The notes under the pieces were generated by a model that saw only the letters and a program-made list of their open reading frames with translations, did no database searches and was not told the origin of the DNA. Shown here piece after piece: positions 15,082 to 27,238 of a stretch of 64,000 bases of DNA. The translations under genes and the position numbers were made by a program. Position 1 is the first letter of the stretch. Every line of letters begins with the position of its first letter. This DNA is from Eriocheir sinensis. Taxonomy: Eukaryota; Arthropoda; Malacostraca; Decapoda; Varunidae. The stretch is from positions 142,501 through 206,500 of the forward strand of contig NW_026111834.1 in NCBI RefSeq assembly GCF_024679095.1. The letters are read 5' to 3'.

Positions 15082-15967
15082 ACTCACACAACCATACCGA
15101 AAACGTTGGATATACAAATTCTGTGCAAACGTTCAAGCAATCCAGTTCCAATCAATCACGTTTTTTCCGTCAAAAGAACGGGAAGGAGCGGCTGTGTTAC
15201 ACTTCATTGATCCTCAACCTCGGCCTCCCTTCCTCTCGTCATCCTTTATTACTTCAACAATCCCACCTCTCTCCCTCCCTCCTCTTCCTCCTCCTATGAC
15301 CTTACTGCTTGCCCATATGTTTCTTCTTCCTCATCCACCTCACCGCTCTCCCTCCTTTTTCCTCCTCCTTGCCAGCTAAATGCACCTATATGTTCCTTTT
15401 CCTCATCCACCTCACTGCCTCCTCCTTTCTCCAATGACCTTACTCTGCTCCACCCATATGTTCCTTTTTCCTTCATCCACCCCACCTCCCTCCCTCCTTT
15501 TCTCCTCTCCTTCTCCTGTATATACTCTTTCCTCAGTGCCTGCCTTTTCCTCTTGCCTTCCTCTCTATCCAATTCGAGTTTGATTCTTCTCCTCCTCAAT
15601 TATGCAAGGAATAGAAAAAAAAGAGAAAGCGGATAGACTAATTAATTTTGCAAGATTGTGTGGAGAATTAAGATACAAGAGACTGAAGTATAAAAGTATA
15701 AAAAGAGTAAAAAACTATAAAGAATGCAGATTATCATAGAGAGAAGTGAAGAAAGCATTAAAGGTCTCCCAGGCTTAGTAATTAAAAAAGTAAAGGTAAT
15801 TCTGTCCGTGAAATGATACCAAATAATGAAGATGATGATGTACGTATATATGACTATTTTTTTCCTTCCTATTTTTTAACATTTATTTCGAGGTTGAAAT
15901 GGTGAAAGCAAACTAGCATTGATATAGTAAATGATAATGATAATAAATAAGTAATAATGAAAACCTC

Positions 15968-15998
<31 letters not shown>

Positions 15999-16325
15999 TA
16001 ATAATAATAATAATACCGATACAAAAAAGCAATACTCACCAATTAAATCATAAACAACAATATCAATACAAATAAATAATGAGACCAATAACAATAAAGC
16101 ACACACACACACAAAAAAAAAAAAATCTTGAGACCAAAAGTAGAAAGAGAGCAACTTATATAAAAAATGTGATGAAGGGACTGGAATGTGGATATTGGTG
16201 CACGACTGAGGCTGTTATCAGAGGGGGATGGGTGGGGGAGGGGAGGGGGGGAGGGGAGGTAAAGGAAGGAGGAGAGAAAAAGGAAGGAAGGCTATGTAGG
16301 AGGATGGTTCAAGGATAAGGGGGGT
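14528..16325. other. Non-coding: T/C-rich then A-rich sequence
   Basis: 14530-15000 is T-rich, with a duplicated block around TTTTGTCCTTTTTTTCA (about 14612 and 14700). 15050-15078 is (CT)n. 15230-15590 is pyrimidine-rich with a repeated ATATGTTCCTTTTCCTCATC-like block (about 15317, 15390, 15460; spacing about 72 bp). 15600-16200 is AT-rich unique sequence with (AAT)n at 15970-16013. No gene recognised. Confidence 0.65.
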
Positions 16326-16474
<149 letters not shown>

Positions 16475-16544
16475 ATAGGTAACAAGTACAATTTATTAAG
16501 AAAAAAAATGTTATGAAATTGATGAGAAAATAGAGAAGGAAGGC

Positions 16545-16845
16545 AAGCAGGAGGAGGAGGAGGAGGAGGTGGAGGAGGAGGAGGAGGAAAGAGACAAAGG
16601 GGAGGAAAAGGCTTAGCAAAAATGAGCAAGAAAATGAGGAATAAAAGAATGAAGATAACAATGAGAAACAGGAGGAGGAGGAGGAGGAGGAGGAGGAGGA
16701 AGAGGAGGAAATGAAGATAATGATTAAGAGCAGAAAAATTAGTCTGATAAATAACTGAAGGAAAAGGAATAACCGAAGGTCGAGAAACAGGATGAGGAGA
16801 AGAGGAGGGAGGAGGAGGAGGAGGAGGAGGAGGAGGAGGAGGATA
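16545..16845. repeat. (GAG)n clusters
   Basis: Three GAG arrays (about 16549-16590, 16668-16706, 16808-16843) within purine-rich sequence. Confidence 0.9.
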
Positions 16846-16937
16846 TTTCTGCCCCAGGCATGTCAGGAGGCAGCTCAGAAGACACAAAGGAAGAAGGAAG
16901 CCACATTGGGGTCTTCCTTCTTAATCTGATAATTATT

Positions 16938-16938
16938 G

Positions 16939-17027
<89 letters not shown>

Positions 17028-17118
17028 TGTTGTTATTGTTGTAGAAAGTAAACGAATAATGTAAAAAAAAAAAAAGGAGTAAAAGAGTATTTAATAAAAC
17101 GCAATATGCCACCAAGAG

Positions 17119-17198
<80 letters not shown>
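16938..17198. repeat. (AGT)n and (GT)n microsatellites
   Basis: AGT array at 16938-17028 and GT array at 17119-17198, followed by (CAAA)n at 17209-17236 and (CCT)n at 17284-17312. Confidence 0.96.
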
Positions 17199-17399
17199 GA
17201 GGGGCTCAGGCAAACAAACAAACAAACAAACAAACACGATGAATGCAAGTTTCCTTTGTAAAACCTGAACCGTTTCCATTTATGTCCTCCTCCTCCTCCT
17301 CCTCCTCCTCCTGCATTGCTTCAAGACGCATTACCCCATCAAAGGTTCCTCACTTTCAATCCCGCTTCTGCTGGACACAAAAACTCTTCTTTCACCACA

Positions 17400-18300
17400 C
17401 AGACAGATGACAAGGATCGCCCCCCTCACCCACCCAGCCTCCCCTTCTATCCCCAACCTCCTCCTTCCTTCCCAACTCCCCCCTTCTCTCACCAACCCTT
17501 CCCCTCTCCTTTCCCCAACCCCTTTCTCTCCTCTTCTCCTTTCCAAACTCCTCACCCTTCCATCCCCACTCCCCTTCCTTCTTCCCCAACTCCCCCTTCT
17601 CTCACCAACCCTTCCCCTCTCCTTTCCCCAACCCCTTCCCCTTCTCAGCCCCCTTCTTCCCCAACACTCCCCCTCCCTCCTAATTCATCCCACTCCTTCT
17701 TCTATCCTCCTCCTCCTGACCTTTGCCCTTTCCTCTTCGTTTTCTTGCCTCACCTCCTCCTCCTTCCCTTCTTCAACTCTTCTTCTTCATTCCACTTTGT
17801 TTCCTCTCACCCTTCTATCCTCGTACTTCAATCCTATTACTATTTTCTACTCCACTTCCGTCCTTCTCTATCTCCTTTCCACGCTCACATCCGCTTCAGT
17901 GCTTCTTCCTACCCTGTACAATACTCCACCTCCTTCTCCTGTCCCTCTTCCACTTATCCCAATTCTTACTCATGACCCATTTCCTTCCTCCTCCACCTAT
18001 CACCCCCTTCTTTCTCCTATCCTTAATATTCCTACTCCATATCCTCCATCCTTCTCTATCCTTATCCACCTTTATAAGACTAAACTCCCACCTCTTATCC
18101 TTTCTTATACCCACTTTCCTCCTCCTCTACTTATCCTAATCCTTCCTCCTCCATCTCTCACCTCCTTCCTTCTCCTACCCCTAATATTCCTTCTCCATCT
18201 CCTCCACCTCCTCCTTCCTTACCCACCTTTGTACGGCTAAAACCTCCCTTCTCCTCCTCCTCCTCCTCCTCCTCCTCCTCCTCTTCCTCCTCCTCCTCCG
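17400..18300. repeat. Pyrimidine-rich minisatellite tract ending in (CCT)n
   Basis: C/T-rich for about 850 bp. The block CTCTCACCAACCCTTCCCCT occurs twice (about 17486 and 17598, 112 bp apart), and a TATCCTTAATATTCC-type block recurs at about 18018 and 18175. It ends in CCT repeats (18248-18300). The 277- and 219-residue frames follow from base composition. Confidence 0.8.
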
Positions 18301-18455
18301 GGTCGTTCCTGCGAAGCCCTCCTTTATCTCTTATATTGATCGCCTGTCCTTTCATTGTGCAGCTAAACGTGATTGCTGCGGCTGTCTGTCTGTCTGTTTG
18401 CCTGTCTGTTGCTCTCTCTCTCTGCATCTGTCTATCTATCTATCTATCTATCCTA

Positions 18456-18521
18456 TTTTTATTATTGTTTCCTTTTTTTGTGCCCTTGAGCTGTCTCCTT
18501 TGTTGTAAAAAAAAAAAAAAA
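18456..18521 (+). mobile_element. LINE or SINE 3' tail with poly(A)
   Basis: TGTGCCCTTGAGCTGTCTCC, then TTTGTTGT and A15 match the 3' end of the Jockey-type LINE at 24486-24565 (GTGCCCTTGAACTGTCTCC, TTTGCTGT, A23). Only the last 60 bases or so are present, preceded by (TATC)n. It is therefore either an extremely 5'-truncated LINE copy or a SINE sharing that tail. Confidence 0.75.
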
Positions 18522-18932
18522 TCCATCTATTTTTTCATGTCTTAAACCTTTAGATTAGTTTGTTTATTATCTGTTTTTTTTTTTGTTTTTGTTTTTGTGT
18601 GTGTGTGTGTGTGACGTTTCAATGCTATTTTTCTTTCTTTTTTATTGTTCTTCATTTCTTGCAAGTCTTTTTTGTTTCCTATTTCTTTTTCTTCTTCCTC
18701 TTTGCTGTTGTTGTTGTTCGATGGTCCTCCGTTTTCTTTCTCGATACAAAAAGAGGAGGAGGAAGGTTAAAGGTTATAGCGAGCCTCTTCCTCCTCCTGC
18801 TCCTCCTCCTCTCCTTCTTGAATCGGCCGGGAAGAAAACAAGCGAGTGGGCCGTGAAGGGAGGAATTTAACAACGACAAAACAATTCCGGTCGACGAGGA
18901 AAAGTACCGCTGACGGGAAGGCTTTTTTATTT

Positions 18933-18936
18933 TTAC

Positions 18937-19000
<64 letters not shown>

Positions 19001-19186
19001 GTTATCACTGTTACCCTTCCTTCTACAATTACCTTTATTATTCTTAGCATCATCACAACAACAACAACAACAACAACTATCATAACAGCTACAGATATTG
19101 CTGCTACTACTACTACTACTATAACTCCCAACTACAACTACTACTATTTCCACCTCTACTACAACTACTACTACTACGTCTACCTT

Positions 19187-19224
<38 letters not shown>

Positions 19225-19225
19225 T
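18933..19225. repeat. (ATT)n, (AAC)n and (ACT)n arrays
   Basis: ATT array 18936-19000, (ACA)n near 19054-19075 and ACT arrays at 19102-19222. The interval 18525-18930 before it is T-rich unique sequence. Confidence 0.93.
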
Positions 19226-19379
19226 TGTTTCCACTAATAAATCAAAGTTGGGAGCAAACACGTTCTTCTGATAGCCTTGTCGTGTATGTGTGATAACTTC
19301 AATACAATTTCCCTTTTTGATATATACATTTTGGTGCTGTTTTAGTGTTCTCTCTCTCTCTGTGGCCAGGACGTGATGA

Positions 19380-20330
19380 GACAAAGAAGTGCTCTTTCAT
19401 CCTCCTCCTTCATTCTTCGGACACAAAACCACTAATAGTACTTTTTATTATTATGTTCCTCTTTTTTTCCTCTCATTTTCCTCTTTCCTCGTTTTTCTTT
19501 TTTAGCTTGCATGTGTGTGTCCTTCCCATTTTCTTTTCCATCGCCCTTATTTTCATTTTAATTGGACCTTTCTTCTTCTTTTTCTCTTCCTTTCCCAATC
19601 GTTTTTATTTTTCATTCTACTTCATCTTTTCTTCTTCTTCATCTTCCTTTTCTTCTTGTTATATATTCTATCTTCTTTTTCTTCTTCTTCTTCATCTTCT
19701 TTTTCTTCTCATTATATATATTGTCTCGTCTTCTTCTTCTGCTCCTTCTTTTCTTCTTCTTTATCTTCTTTCTCCTCCTCCTCCTTATCCTCCACTTCTT
19801 GTTCTTGTTCTTCCTCTTGTTCTTCTCGTTCATGTTCTTCCTCCGCTTCTACTTAAAACTCCTCCTCCTCCTCCTCTAAGCCTCTTCACCTTCAGGATAA
19901 ACTTTTCATAATGAGGCGGAGACCAGGGAGGAAGAACTCACTGGTGGCTGACTCCTCCCTTTCACAGGTAATTGGAGAGAGGAGAGAAAGTTTGGAGGAG
20001 GAGGAGGAGGAGGAGGAGGAAAACTTTGCGGCTAACAGTAATGGAAATAAAACACGAGTAATAAGCAAGAAAGTCGACTGAAAAAGAAAAAAAAGTGATG
20101 TCTGTGATGTTTTTTTCCTTTTTTTTTGCTTTCTGGTCCTCTCTCAATCTTATATCTCCTTTTCCTCTTTCCTATGTGATGTTTTTTTTCTTTTTTCCTT
20201 TTTTTTTTTTTTGTCTTTCTGGTCCTCTCCTGCTCGTTCGGTTGGTTTGTCAGACTCTTTTAATACTTTGTCATGTTTTAGTTCCTCTCAATCTTATATC
20301 TCCGTTTTCTCTCTTTCCTATATCTCCTTT
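19380..20330. other. Pyrimidine-rich (TTC/CTT) non-coding tract
   Basis: Dominated by TTCTTC and CTCCTC words to about 19880, a short purine block around 19975-20030, then a duplicated piece: CCTCTCTCAATCTTATATCT with preceding T runs occurs near 20139 and 20283. No gene is supported. Confidence 0.7.
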
Positions 20331-20399
20331 TCCTTCTATAGTGACGTGTTTCCTTGCATAAATCTACTTGACAAATCTAACTTCTTCCTTTTCCTATAT

Positions 20400-20870
20400 G
20401 CCTTTCTCTCATCAAGCTACACTCACTCCTTCTTCGTCTCCTTCACCAGTCTCAGCTCATCCAATCTCATCCCCTTCCAGTTTCACCTAAGCCCTCATCC
20501 TTCTCTCTCCTCTCCTTCCATCAGCATCCTCCCTCTTTGCCTCCCAGCTTCAATTTCCAACTCCCTTCTTCCTTTTCATGCGCCAGCTACACTGACCCCT
20601 TCTCCTTCGCCTTCTTTACCAGTCTCAGCACATCCAATCTCATTCCCTTCCAGCATCACCTAAGCCTTCATCCTTCTTCTCCTCTCACCAGCATCCTCCC
20701 TCCCGCCTCCCAGCTTCACTTTCCCTCTCCCCTACTTCCTCTCCATGCACCGGCTACACTGACCCCTTCTTCTTCGCCTCCTTCACCAGTCTCAGCCCAT
20801 CCAGTCTCATCCCCTTCCAGTATCACCTAAGCCCTGATCCCTCTCTCTTCTCCTTCCACCAGCATCCTCC
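20400..20870. repeat. Minisatellite, unit about 170 bp, 2.7 copies
   Basis: Shared blocks are CAGCATCCTCCCTC, CTCCCAGCTTCA, CTACACTGACCCCTTCT, CACCAGTCTCAGC.CATCCA and CTCATCCCCTTCCAG. Starts are near 20521 and 20690, with a partial unit from about 20420 and another ending near 20870. Confidence 0.85.
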
Positions 20871-21104
20871 CTCCTCCTCCGCCTCCACCTCCCCTTGATC
20901 AACAACAGGATGGAGACTCACAAACAGCTCCGCCAGGCATGAGAGCAGTCCCAGCCTTGACCTGCCTGACACCTGCCGGCTTCTAATTACAGGTGACACG
21001 GTCTCCTCCTTCCTCTGGTTTACCTGGAGGAGGAGGTGGAGGAGATGAAAGCATTGAAGAAATGGGTGAAAGTGAAAGAGCTCTCTCTCTCTCTCGATCT
21101 ATCT

Positions 21105-21475
21105 ATCTTTTTGGTTTTGATTTTGACCTCGACATTCTCCCCACATGCATGAACAGACTGAACTGTGTCGACCCATCAAGCAAGTCTCCAAACGACGACC
21201 TTGATTTTGGCCCAGGAGACCTTCAATTCCAGAGTCTTCGCCTCATGCAGCACTTCGAGAGCCATCACCAGAGCCTCCATCGATTACCCTAGAGGTACGT
21301 TATCGTCGGTAAAACAAGATCAGTGACTTTGATGTCGCCAACAGATACTCCGCATGACTTTAATCAATAACTTTGCCTAATGCACAGCCCATTCAAGTGT
21401 TGAAAAGCGATGGAGATAGGACGCACCCCTGCCTCACTCCTGAACTCAAGCTTATTTCAATTTGTTTTCTGCCAC
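21105..21475 (-). mobile_element. RTE/BovB-like reverse transcriptase fragment, decayed
   Basis: Read on the minus strand, this holds SGVRQGC (about 21440-21422), the RT motif B region, then LFNT.MGCALGKVID, KVTDLVF and a damaged catalytic box FTDDN (about 21316-21302) in place of FADDT. It continues SMEALVMALEVLHE, LELKVSWAKIKV and DTVQSVHACGENVEV. The order and spacing match a reverse transcriptase family widespread in crustaceans and fish (consensus VFADD..L..SLEVLV.AL..L, VQSVHACGE). The exact clade is uncertain. Several frameshifts and stops are present. It adjoins a short (CT)n near 21082-21095, so this element too stops near simple repeat. Confidence 0.75.
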
Positions 21476-21673
21476 AGTCTCAACACTATCTCGCCTCTCA
21501 TGTTAGCTATAGGTAACATATGAGAGGAAGGGATAGGGTTGGGGCTGTGTGGCAGAGCAGAGGGAGGAAAGGACCTGCGAATCGAGCGCCCAAACGGACT
21601 ATTCGAAATGGTTTAGCAGTAACAGGGAAGAAGCCGGAAACGCCTCCCCCACACTTCACAGTACTCTCAGTCC

Positions 21674-21682
21674 AAGAAAAAA
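21674..21682 (-). terminator. Oligo-T Pol III terminator of the 5S-like sequence
   Basis: A run of seven A on the plus strand (T7 on the transcribed-sense minus strand) just beyond the 3' end of the 5S-like sequence. This is the normal position and form of a 5S gene terminator. Confidence 0.55.
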
Positions 21683-21688
21683 AGTTAC

Positions 21689-21801
21689 GTCAATAGCATC
21701 TGGTGTTCTCAGGCAGCCAACCATCCAAGCACTAACCAGACCCAACGTTGCTTAGGTTAAATTCGCTGATAGGACGAGAAGAGGTGGCGTGGCCGTTGTC
21801 G
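21689..21801 (-). pseudogene. 5S rRNA pseudogene
   Basis: The minus strand matches eukaryotic 5S rRNA. The plus strand reads as its reverse complement: CCATCCAAGCACTAACCAGA, CCCAACGTTGCTTA, GATAGGACGAGAA and GGCCGTTGTCG. Family equivalents are CCATCCAAGTACTAACCAGG, CCCGACGTTGCTTA, GATCGGACGAGAAC and GGTCGTTGGC. Box A and box C regions are recognisable with substitutions. About 8 bases of the helix III region (around GATGTATTCA) are missing, shortening the gene to about 113 nt. An oligo-T run (complement of 21675-21681) lies 8-10 nt past the 3' end and would act as a Pol III terminator. It could instead be the head of a 5S-derived SINE, but no LINE-like tail is recognised downstream. Confidence 0.85.
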
Positions 21802-21829
21802 AGGGGAGAGAGGAGGAGAAACAGATAGA

Positions 21830-22140
21830 TGGAAAGAAAATGGAAGAAGGAAAATACTGAAGAGGAATGGAAAAGTGCAAAAACAGGGAGAAAAGAGTCA
21901 AACACACGGACGTAGGGAAAGAAAAGGAAAAGAGATAGATGGAAAAAGATGAAAGAGAGGAAAGAAAATGGAAGAAGGAAAATACTGAAGAAAAATAGGA
22001 AAGTACAAAAACAAGGAAAAAAAAAGAGGCATACATACATTAAGGAAAAAATGAAAGAGAGGAAAGGAAAATGGAAGAAGAAGGAAAATACTGAAGAAGA
22101 ATGGAAAAGTGCAAAAAGAAGGAAATAAAGAGGAAAACAC
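21830..22140. repeat. Purine-rich tandem repeat, unit about 100-130 bp, 3 copies
   Basis: GAAAATGGAAGAAGGAAAAT followed by ACTGAAGA..AATGGAAAAGTGCAAAAA recurs at about 21837, 21965 and 22066. Long minus-strand Phe/Ser/Leu frames follow from it. Confidence 0.88.
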
Positions 22141-22409
22141 ACGAAGGGGAAGAAAGGAAAAGTGAATCAAGAGGAAGGAAAACAGAACGAGAGATGAAGA
22201 AAGGGATAAAGAGAGGAAGAGCAGCAGAGGGAGAGAAAGAAGGAAATAAAGAAGGGAAGGGACAGCAAGAGAGTTATCACATATTCCACTCCTCCCATGT
22301 TCGGCGCGAAAGGGAAGGATGAAAAAAGAAGGAAGGAGGAAGAAGGAATATAATAATACTAGTGATACAAAGACGATGATGATGATGAGGAGGATGATGA
22401 AGGGTGCGA

Positions 22410-22720
22410 GGAGACTTGATCGATGTTTATAAATGGATGAAGGGATTTTAATAAGGGTAATATTAATAAGGTTCTGAAGGAAGGTAACAAAGAAGGGTTG
22501 AACACGTAGTAATGGGTTTAAATCAGATAAATTCAGATTCAACAAGGACATAGGCAAGAATTAGTTAACCAAAGGAATGGTGGATGAGTGGAACAGGATG
22601 GGCAGTCATGAGGTGAGTGCCAATACAATAGATACATTAAAAAGAGTAGAAAAGTTCATGGACGGTGATGTTAGGTGGGGTTAGGTTCACAGGAGCTGCC
22701 TTGTTTATGTAACAACGATA
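22410..22720 (+). mobile_element. CR1-type LINE 3' fragment
   Basis: Encodes, in broken frames, the C-terminal tail of a LINE ORF2: RDLIDVYKWMKG (about 22410), FRFNKDIGKN (about 22536), LTKGMVDEWNRMGSHEVSANTIDT (22568-22640) and VEKFMDGDVRWG. The WN..P.EVV..NTI..FK pattern is typical of CR1/Jockey C-termini. The same family is seen in opposite orientation at 49003-49221, where GTGAGTGCCAATACAAT and TTAGGTGGGGTTAG-type blocks match. Non-functional. Confidence 0.75.
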
Positions 22721-22844
22721 TTTATGAGAAAGGAGTAGAAAGGGCAAACAAATGTATTGAGGTATAATATTACATAAATATGTAGTTATAGTTATTGTTA
22801 TAGTTATTACTACCTAACTAATTACAAGACTGAGATTTACGAGA

Positions 22845-23190
22845 AAAATACGAGAATACACACCCACACCCACACTCACACCTACCCCCTACACACACAC
22901 ACAATAAAAACTCCTTCCCCCTACACACACACAAGCTACTATTTACAAGAACCCACCCACACAAAAACACGCTAATCGCCACCTTACAATAAAATAAAAA
23001 AACATTCCAGGGACCATTAGGAACAAACATAAAACAAAGAAACAGAATACGAATTAGGAAGAAACGGAACACGATCAAAGACTCAGTAACTACTGACCAG
23101 CTTCTCCTCAACTCACAATGAAAAATATATTAGTAAGGATGCCAGAAATCCAACCCACCCATCGACACCACAACATGTCGAGCATTCCGG
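22845..23190. other. Unique sequence with short CA-rich patches
   Basis: CA-rich patches at 22858-22940 flank a duplicated CCCCCTACACACACACA (about 22884 and 22918). No gene is seen. Confidence 0.5.
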
Positions 23191-23217
23191 GGACTGATCG
23201 CTAGTCATAAAGTAACA

Positions 23218-23345
23218 TGATGTGGGTCGCCCCGTCACCCGCGGCTCGGGGCTCGGCGCGGGGTGAGCGAGGACAGGCGGGCGCCCATTAATCAAAGTGA
23301 CGGTCATCGGCGGAGGCGTCACATCGGCCTCCCGCTGACATTTTT
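23218..23345. other. GC- and CpG-rich unique segment
   Basis: About 130 bp with a high CpG count (CGCCCCGTCACCCGCGGCTC, GCTCGGCGCGGGGTGAGCG, CATCGGCGGAGGCGTC), unlike the AT- and microsatellite-rich surroundings. It could be a small CpG island or regulatory block. No core promoter element is evident, so this is only a compositional feature. Confidence 0.4.
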
Positions 23346-23389
23346 CATCGCGAGTCTCTGAGCACCCAGCAGCCACCCCACCCGGCCAT

Positions 23390-23704
23390 ACAGACAGACA
23401 GCCTAATAGAGACAGACAGACACAGAAAGTGGACAGAGAGACACGGATACATAGACGGAGACAAACACACAGACACCCCATCCATACACTCGTCCATTCA
23501 GACATTCAAATACACATATATACATACATACATACGTACATACATACATACAGACAGACAGACAAATACATACAGGAACAGACAGAAAGACAGACACCTC
23601 ATCTATACAGCCATCTATCCAGTCACCCAAGTAGGTATAGACTAACAGACACAGACAGACAAGAGGAAAGACAACTCCCCCGCGCCACCACACACACAAC
23701 CCCG

Positions 23705-23773
<69 letters not shown>
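23390..23773. repeat. (GACA/ATAC)n and (CA)n microsatellites
   Basis: Interspersed CAGA, GACA and CATA tetranucleotides (23390-23600), then a CA array at 23707-23773, directly upstream of the LINE piece that begins near 23850. Confidence 0.9.
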
Positions 23774-23774
<1 letters not shown>

Positions 23775-23849
23775 CAGTCAGTCAACCAGTCATCCACCAA
23801 GACAGCCAGCAACCAAATAATCCAACCATACAGCCAAACACCTTCCTCA

Positions 23850-24565
23850 ACACTAAACATTCTCGGTCTATCCTTAACTCAAAATCTCAACTGGAAACTT
23901 CATATCTCATCTCTTACTAAATCAGCTTCCTCGAGGCTGGGCGTTCTGTACCGTCTCCGCCAGTTCTTCTCCCCTGCACAGTTGCTGTCCATATACAGGG
24001 GCCTTGTCCGCCCTCGTATGGAGTATGCATCTCATGTGGGGGGCTCCACCACACAGCTCTTCTGGACAGAGTGGAGGCTAAGGCTCTTCGTCTCATCAGC
24101 TCTCCTCCTCATACTGATAGTCTTCTACCTCTTAAATTCCGCCGCAATGTTGCCTCTCTTTCTATCTTCTATCGATATTTCCACGCTGACTGCTCTTCTG
24201 AACTTGCTAACTGCATGCCTCCCCTCCCGCGGCCCCGCTGCACTCGACTTTCTACTCATGCTCATCCCTATACTGTCCAAACCCCTTATGCAAGAGTTAA
24301 CCAGCATCTTCACTCTTTCATCCCTCATGCTGGTAAACTCTGGAACACTCTTCCTTCATCTGTATTTCCTCCTGCCTACGACTTAAACTCTTTCAAGAGG
24401 AGGGTATCAGGACACCTCTCCTCCCGAAATTGACCTATCTTTCGGCCACCTCTTTGGATTCTTTTTAGGAGCAGTGAGTAGCGGGCTTTTTTTTTTTATT
24501 AATGTTTGCTTTTTGTGTGCCCTTGAACTGTCTCCTTTGCTGTAAAAAAAAAAAAAAAAAAAAAA
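23850..24565 (+). mobile_element. Jockey-type LINE 3' end with poly(A)
   Basis: Carries the C-terminal part of an RT ORF2 and its 3' UTR. The first frame reads LGLSLTQNLNWKLHI, ASSRLGVLYRLRQFFSP, LLSIYRGLVRPRMEYASHV (23868-24035). After one frameshift near the G run at 24037-24042 it continues VEAKALRLISSP (24071-), LKFRRNVASLSIFYRYFH, HAGKLWNTLPSSVFPP and NSFKRRVSGHL, ending at 24433. The 3' UTR has GTGCCCTTGAACTGTCTCC and ends in A23 (24543-24565). The poly(A) tail, unlike the tandem tails of CR1 copies, supports a Jockey-group assignment. It is 5'-truncated just downstream of (CA)n. Only the indel near 24040 breaks the visible frame, so it is relatively young. Confidence 0.85.
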
Positions 24566-26060
24566 ACACTCCTCAGCCAATCCCTCAGTCACCCACTCCG
24601 CCAACCAAGCCAACCAGCCACTCCAGCCAGCCACTCCAGACCACCTGCAGCCCTCCAGCCACTTGGCCGCCGCCTCCGCCATAGACCACGAGCCTGCCCG
24701 CGTTGTTTTGTCAATAGCGAGCACTTCTTATAGAGTATGCGAGAGATAAATGTTGCGAAGGGCTTTATGAAGGAGTGGGTTTGTTGATGGTGGGCGAGGG
24801 ACAGTAGTGTTAATGGCCTGGTGATGGGAAGATATTTATTTCTCTATCTATATATTCTCTCTCGTTCTCGTTCTCTCCCTCTCTCTCTCTATGAAAAGAT
24901 AATTATTTTCTTTCTATTCTCTCTCGTTCTTGTTTTCTTCCTCTCCTCTCTATGAAAAGGTAATTATTTTGTCAATTCTCTCTCTCTCTCTCTCTCTCTC
25001 AGGTGGAATATATAAATCATTAGAGGCATCATTTTTAAGGCTGGCTGTGGCATTCTAGGCGAGTTTATAGCTTTTCTTCCTAATCCAGAGAACATTCCCG
25101 AGACCCTTGACTTAGATATCTTTTTAAAAGCGACTAAAACGACCGACGAACATTACTGACTGCAGACAAAACAAACTTATCCTGAAAGAAGTGAAAAATA
25201 ATATATCAAACAAGGAATATAAATGACGAGAATATTATTTACCAAGAGACCAACAAGTTTGAGAAGAAAAGAAATCATCGTTCTCTACTTCTAAAGGGGT
25301 TCACAGGGAAGATTGGGTGTTGTGCCCTTAAACACAGCGGCAAGGACTACAGATGGCAAGCTTCACCCTCACACCAGCACGACCTGAGACACACACGGAC
25401 GTAGTCGTAGTCATAATACCATACAGTCTGCTGAGTGCCTTCACTTCACCTTCATGCTTATAGCCGACCCATCTTTTAATCCTATTAGGGAAGCAAACGT
25501 GGCCTCGGTGCCCATCTCCGTAACATTAGTCATTGATCCTCATTCCTGCACGCCCACACACCCTAACTGATCCTGCTATTGCCTGTCACTGCAAACCCCG
25601 AACCACCAACACACAATAATAATAATAGTAATAATAATAATCATAATAATAATAATAACAATAGTAATAATAATAATAATAAATAGAGCCATTCTAAGGT
25701 ACATTCGCTGGATGGGCAGGGTCTCACACGTACACACAAACACACGCAAAAAGACAAAGGAACACCAGACCAACAAGAACGATAAGTCAGCCGAGCGGTT
25801 CTGTTCCCTGACAAATGATTCCAGGAACCTTTGCGGCGATGTGCTGGGAACTAATTTTTGCAGGATGAATTTCCCCAGTACACACACTTGGCGAGGGGCT
25901 CCTTCACACAGCACGTTTTTTTTTTCTATCTCCCGTCAGTGATTCTATGCTTGATTTTTTTTTCCTTTTTCCTTACGTATTTGTGTTATGTTTTTATTTT
26001 CATTTTAAACTTGTATAATTTGGTACCCTAGTCGATTCACACGCTTCGTCGATCTTATAA
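24566..26060. other. Mostly unique non-coding sequence
   Basis: Contains (CCA/GCC)-rich short motifs (24570-24680) and a duplicated CTATGAAAAG.TAATTATTTT block near 24889 and 24951. Also present are (CT)n 24978-25000 and (AAT)n 25616-25682. The interval 25020-25610 shows no repeat and no coding frame with recognisable features. Confidence 0.6.
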
Positions 26061-26067
26061 TTCTCAT

Positions 26068-26219
<152 letters not shown>

Positions 26220-26384
26220 AGAAGGCGTCCTATATACAACTATGCATTTAAACATCCCCTTCCTGACAGCGCTTTAGACCACTAACTTGGAAACATAAAG
26301 GAAGGTTGGGTGCATCCTCAATAGGAAATTTTACCACTATATACATTTTAAGAAGGCTTCCTATATACATTATTTTTAAACATT

Positions 26385-26660
26385 ACTACTTTTTAAAATA
26401 TTTCTGATGGTATTACTCTTCCCCTTTACTTCCAATATTTACTTACAAGCATCACTGTATACAAAGACTTTTTGACATAATAATCCACCATTAAATTATA
26501 TACATTACTTTTTAGCATTATTCCTGACCAGTTTTTATTTTAATATTTCTCATTTTATTACGATCTTCCTTTTACTTCCAATATTTACGCACAAGCATCG
26601 CTGTGTACCAAGATTTCTCGACGTAAGAACCCAACATTAAATTCTATACATTACCTTAGT
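26385..26660. repeat. AT-rich tandem duplication, period about 152 bp
   Basis: CTTTTACTTCCAATATTTAC, ACAAGCATC.CTGT.TAC, and AACATTAAATT.TATACATTA blocks occur at about 26425-26510 and 26575-26655. Confidence 0.75.
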
Positions 26661-26755
26661 TTTATATTTTTAGCTATTCGATTTAAATTTCCACACGAGG
26701 TTTCATTTTAATATCAATACCGACGTTACTTGCGGGGGAGGAAAAGAACCAGACA

Positions 26756-27145
<390 letters not shown>

Positions 27146-27238
27146 TCTATCTAAATCTTCTTCTTTCTTCTTTGTTTCTTCTTTTTTCTTTCTATTTTTT
27201 TATTTTCTCTCCTTTTTTCTTCTCTCGCCATTGTCGCT

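Noticed and set aside
23218..23345. CpG-island promoter
   Set aside because: CpG-rich but only about 130 bp, with no TATA, Inr or downstream coding frame identified.
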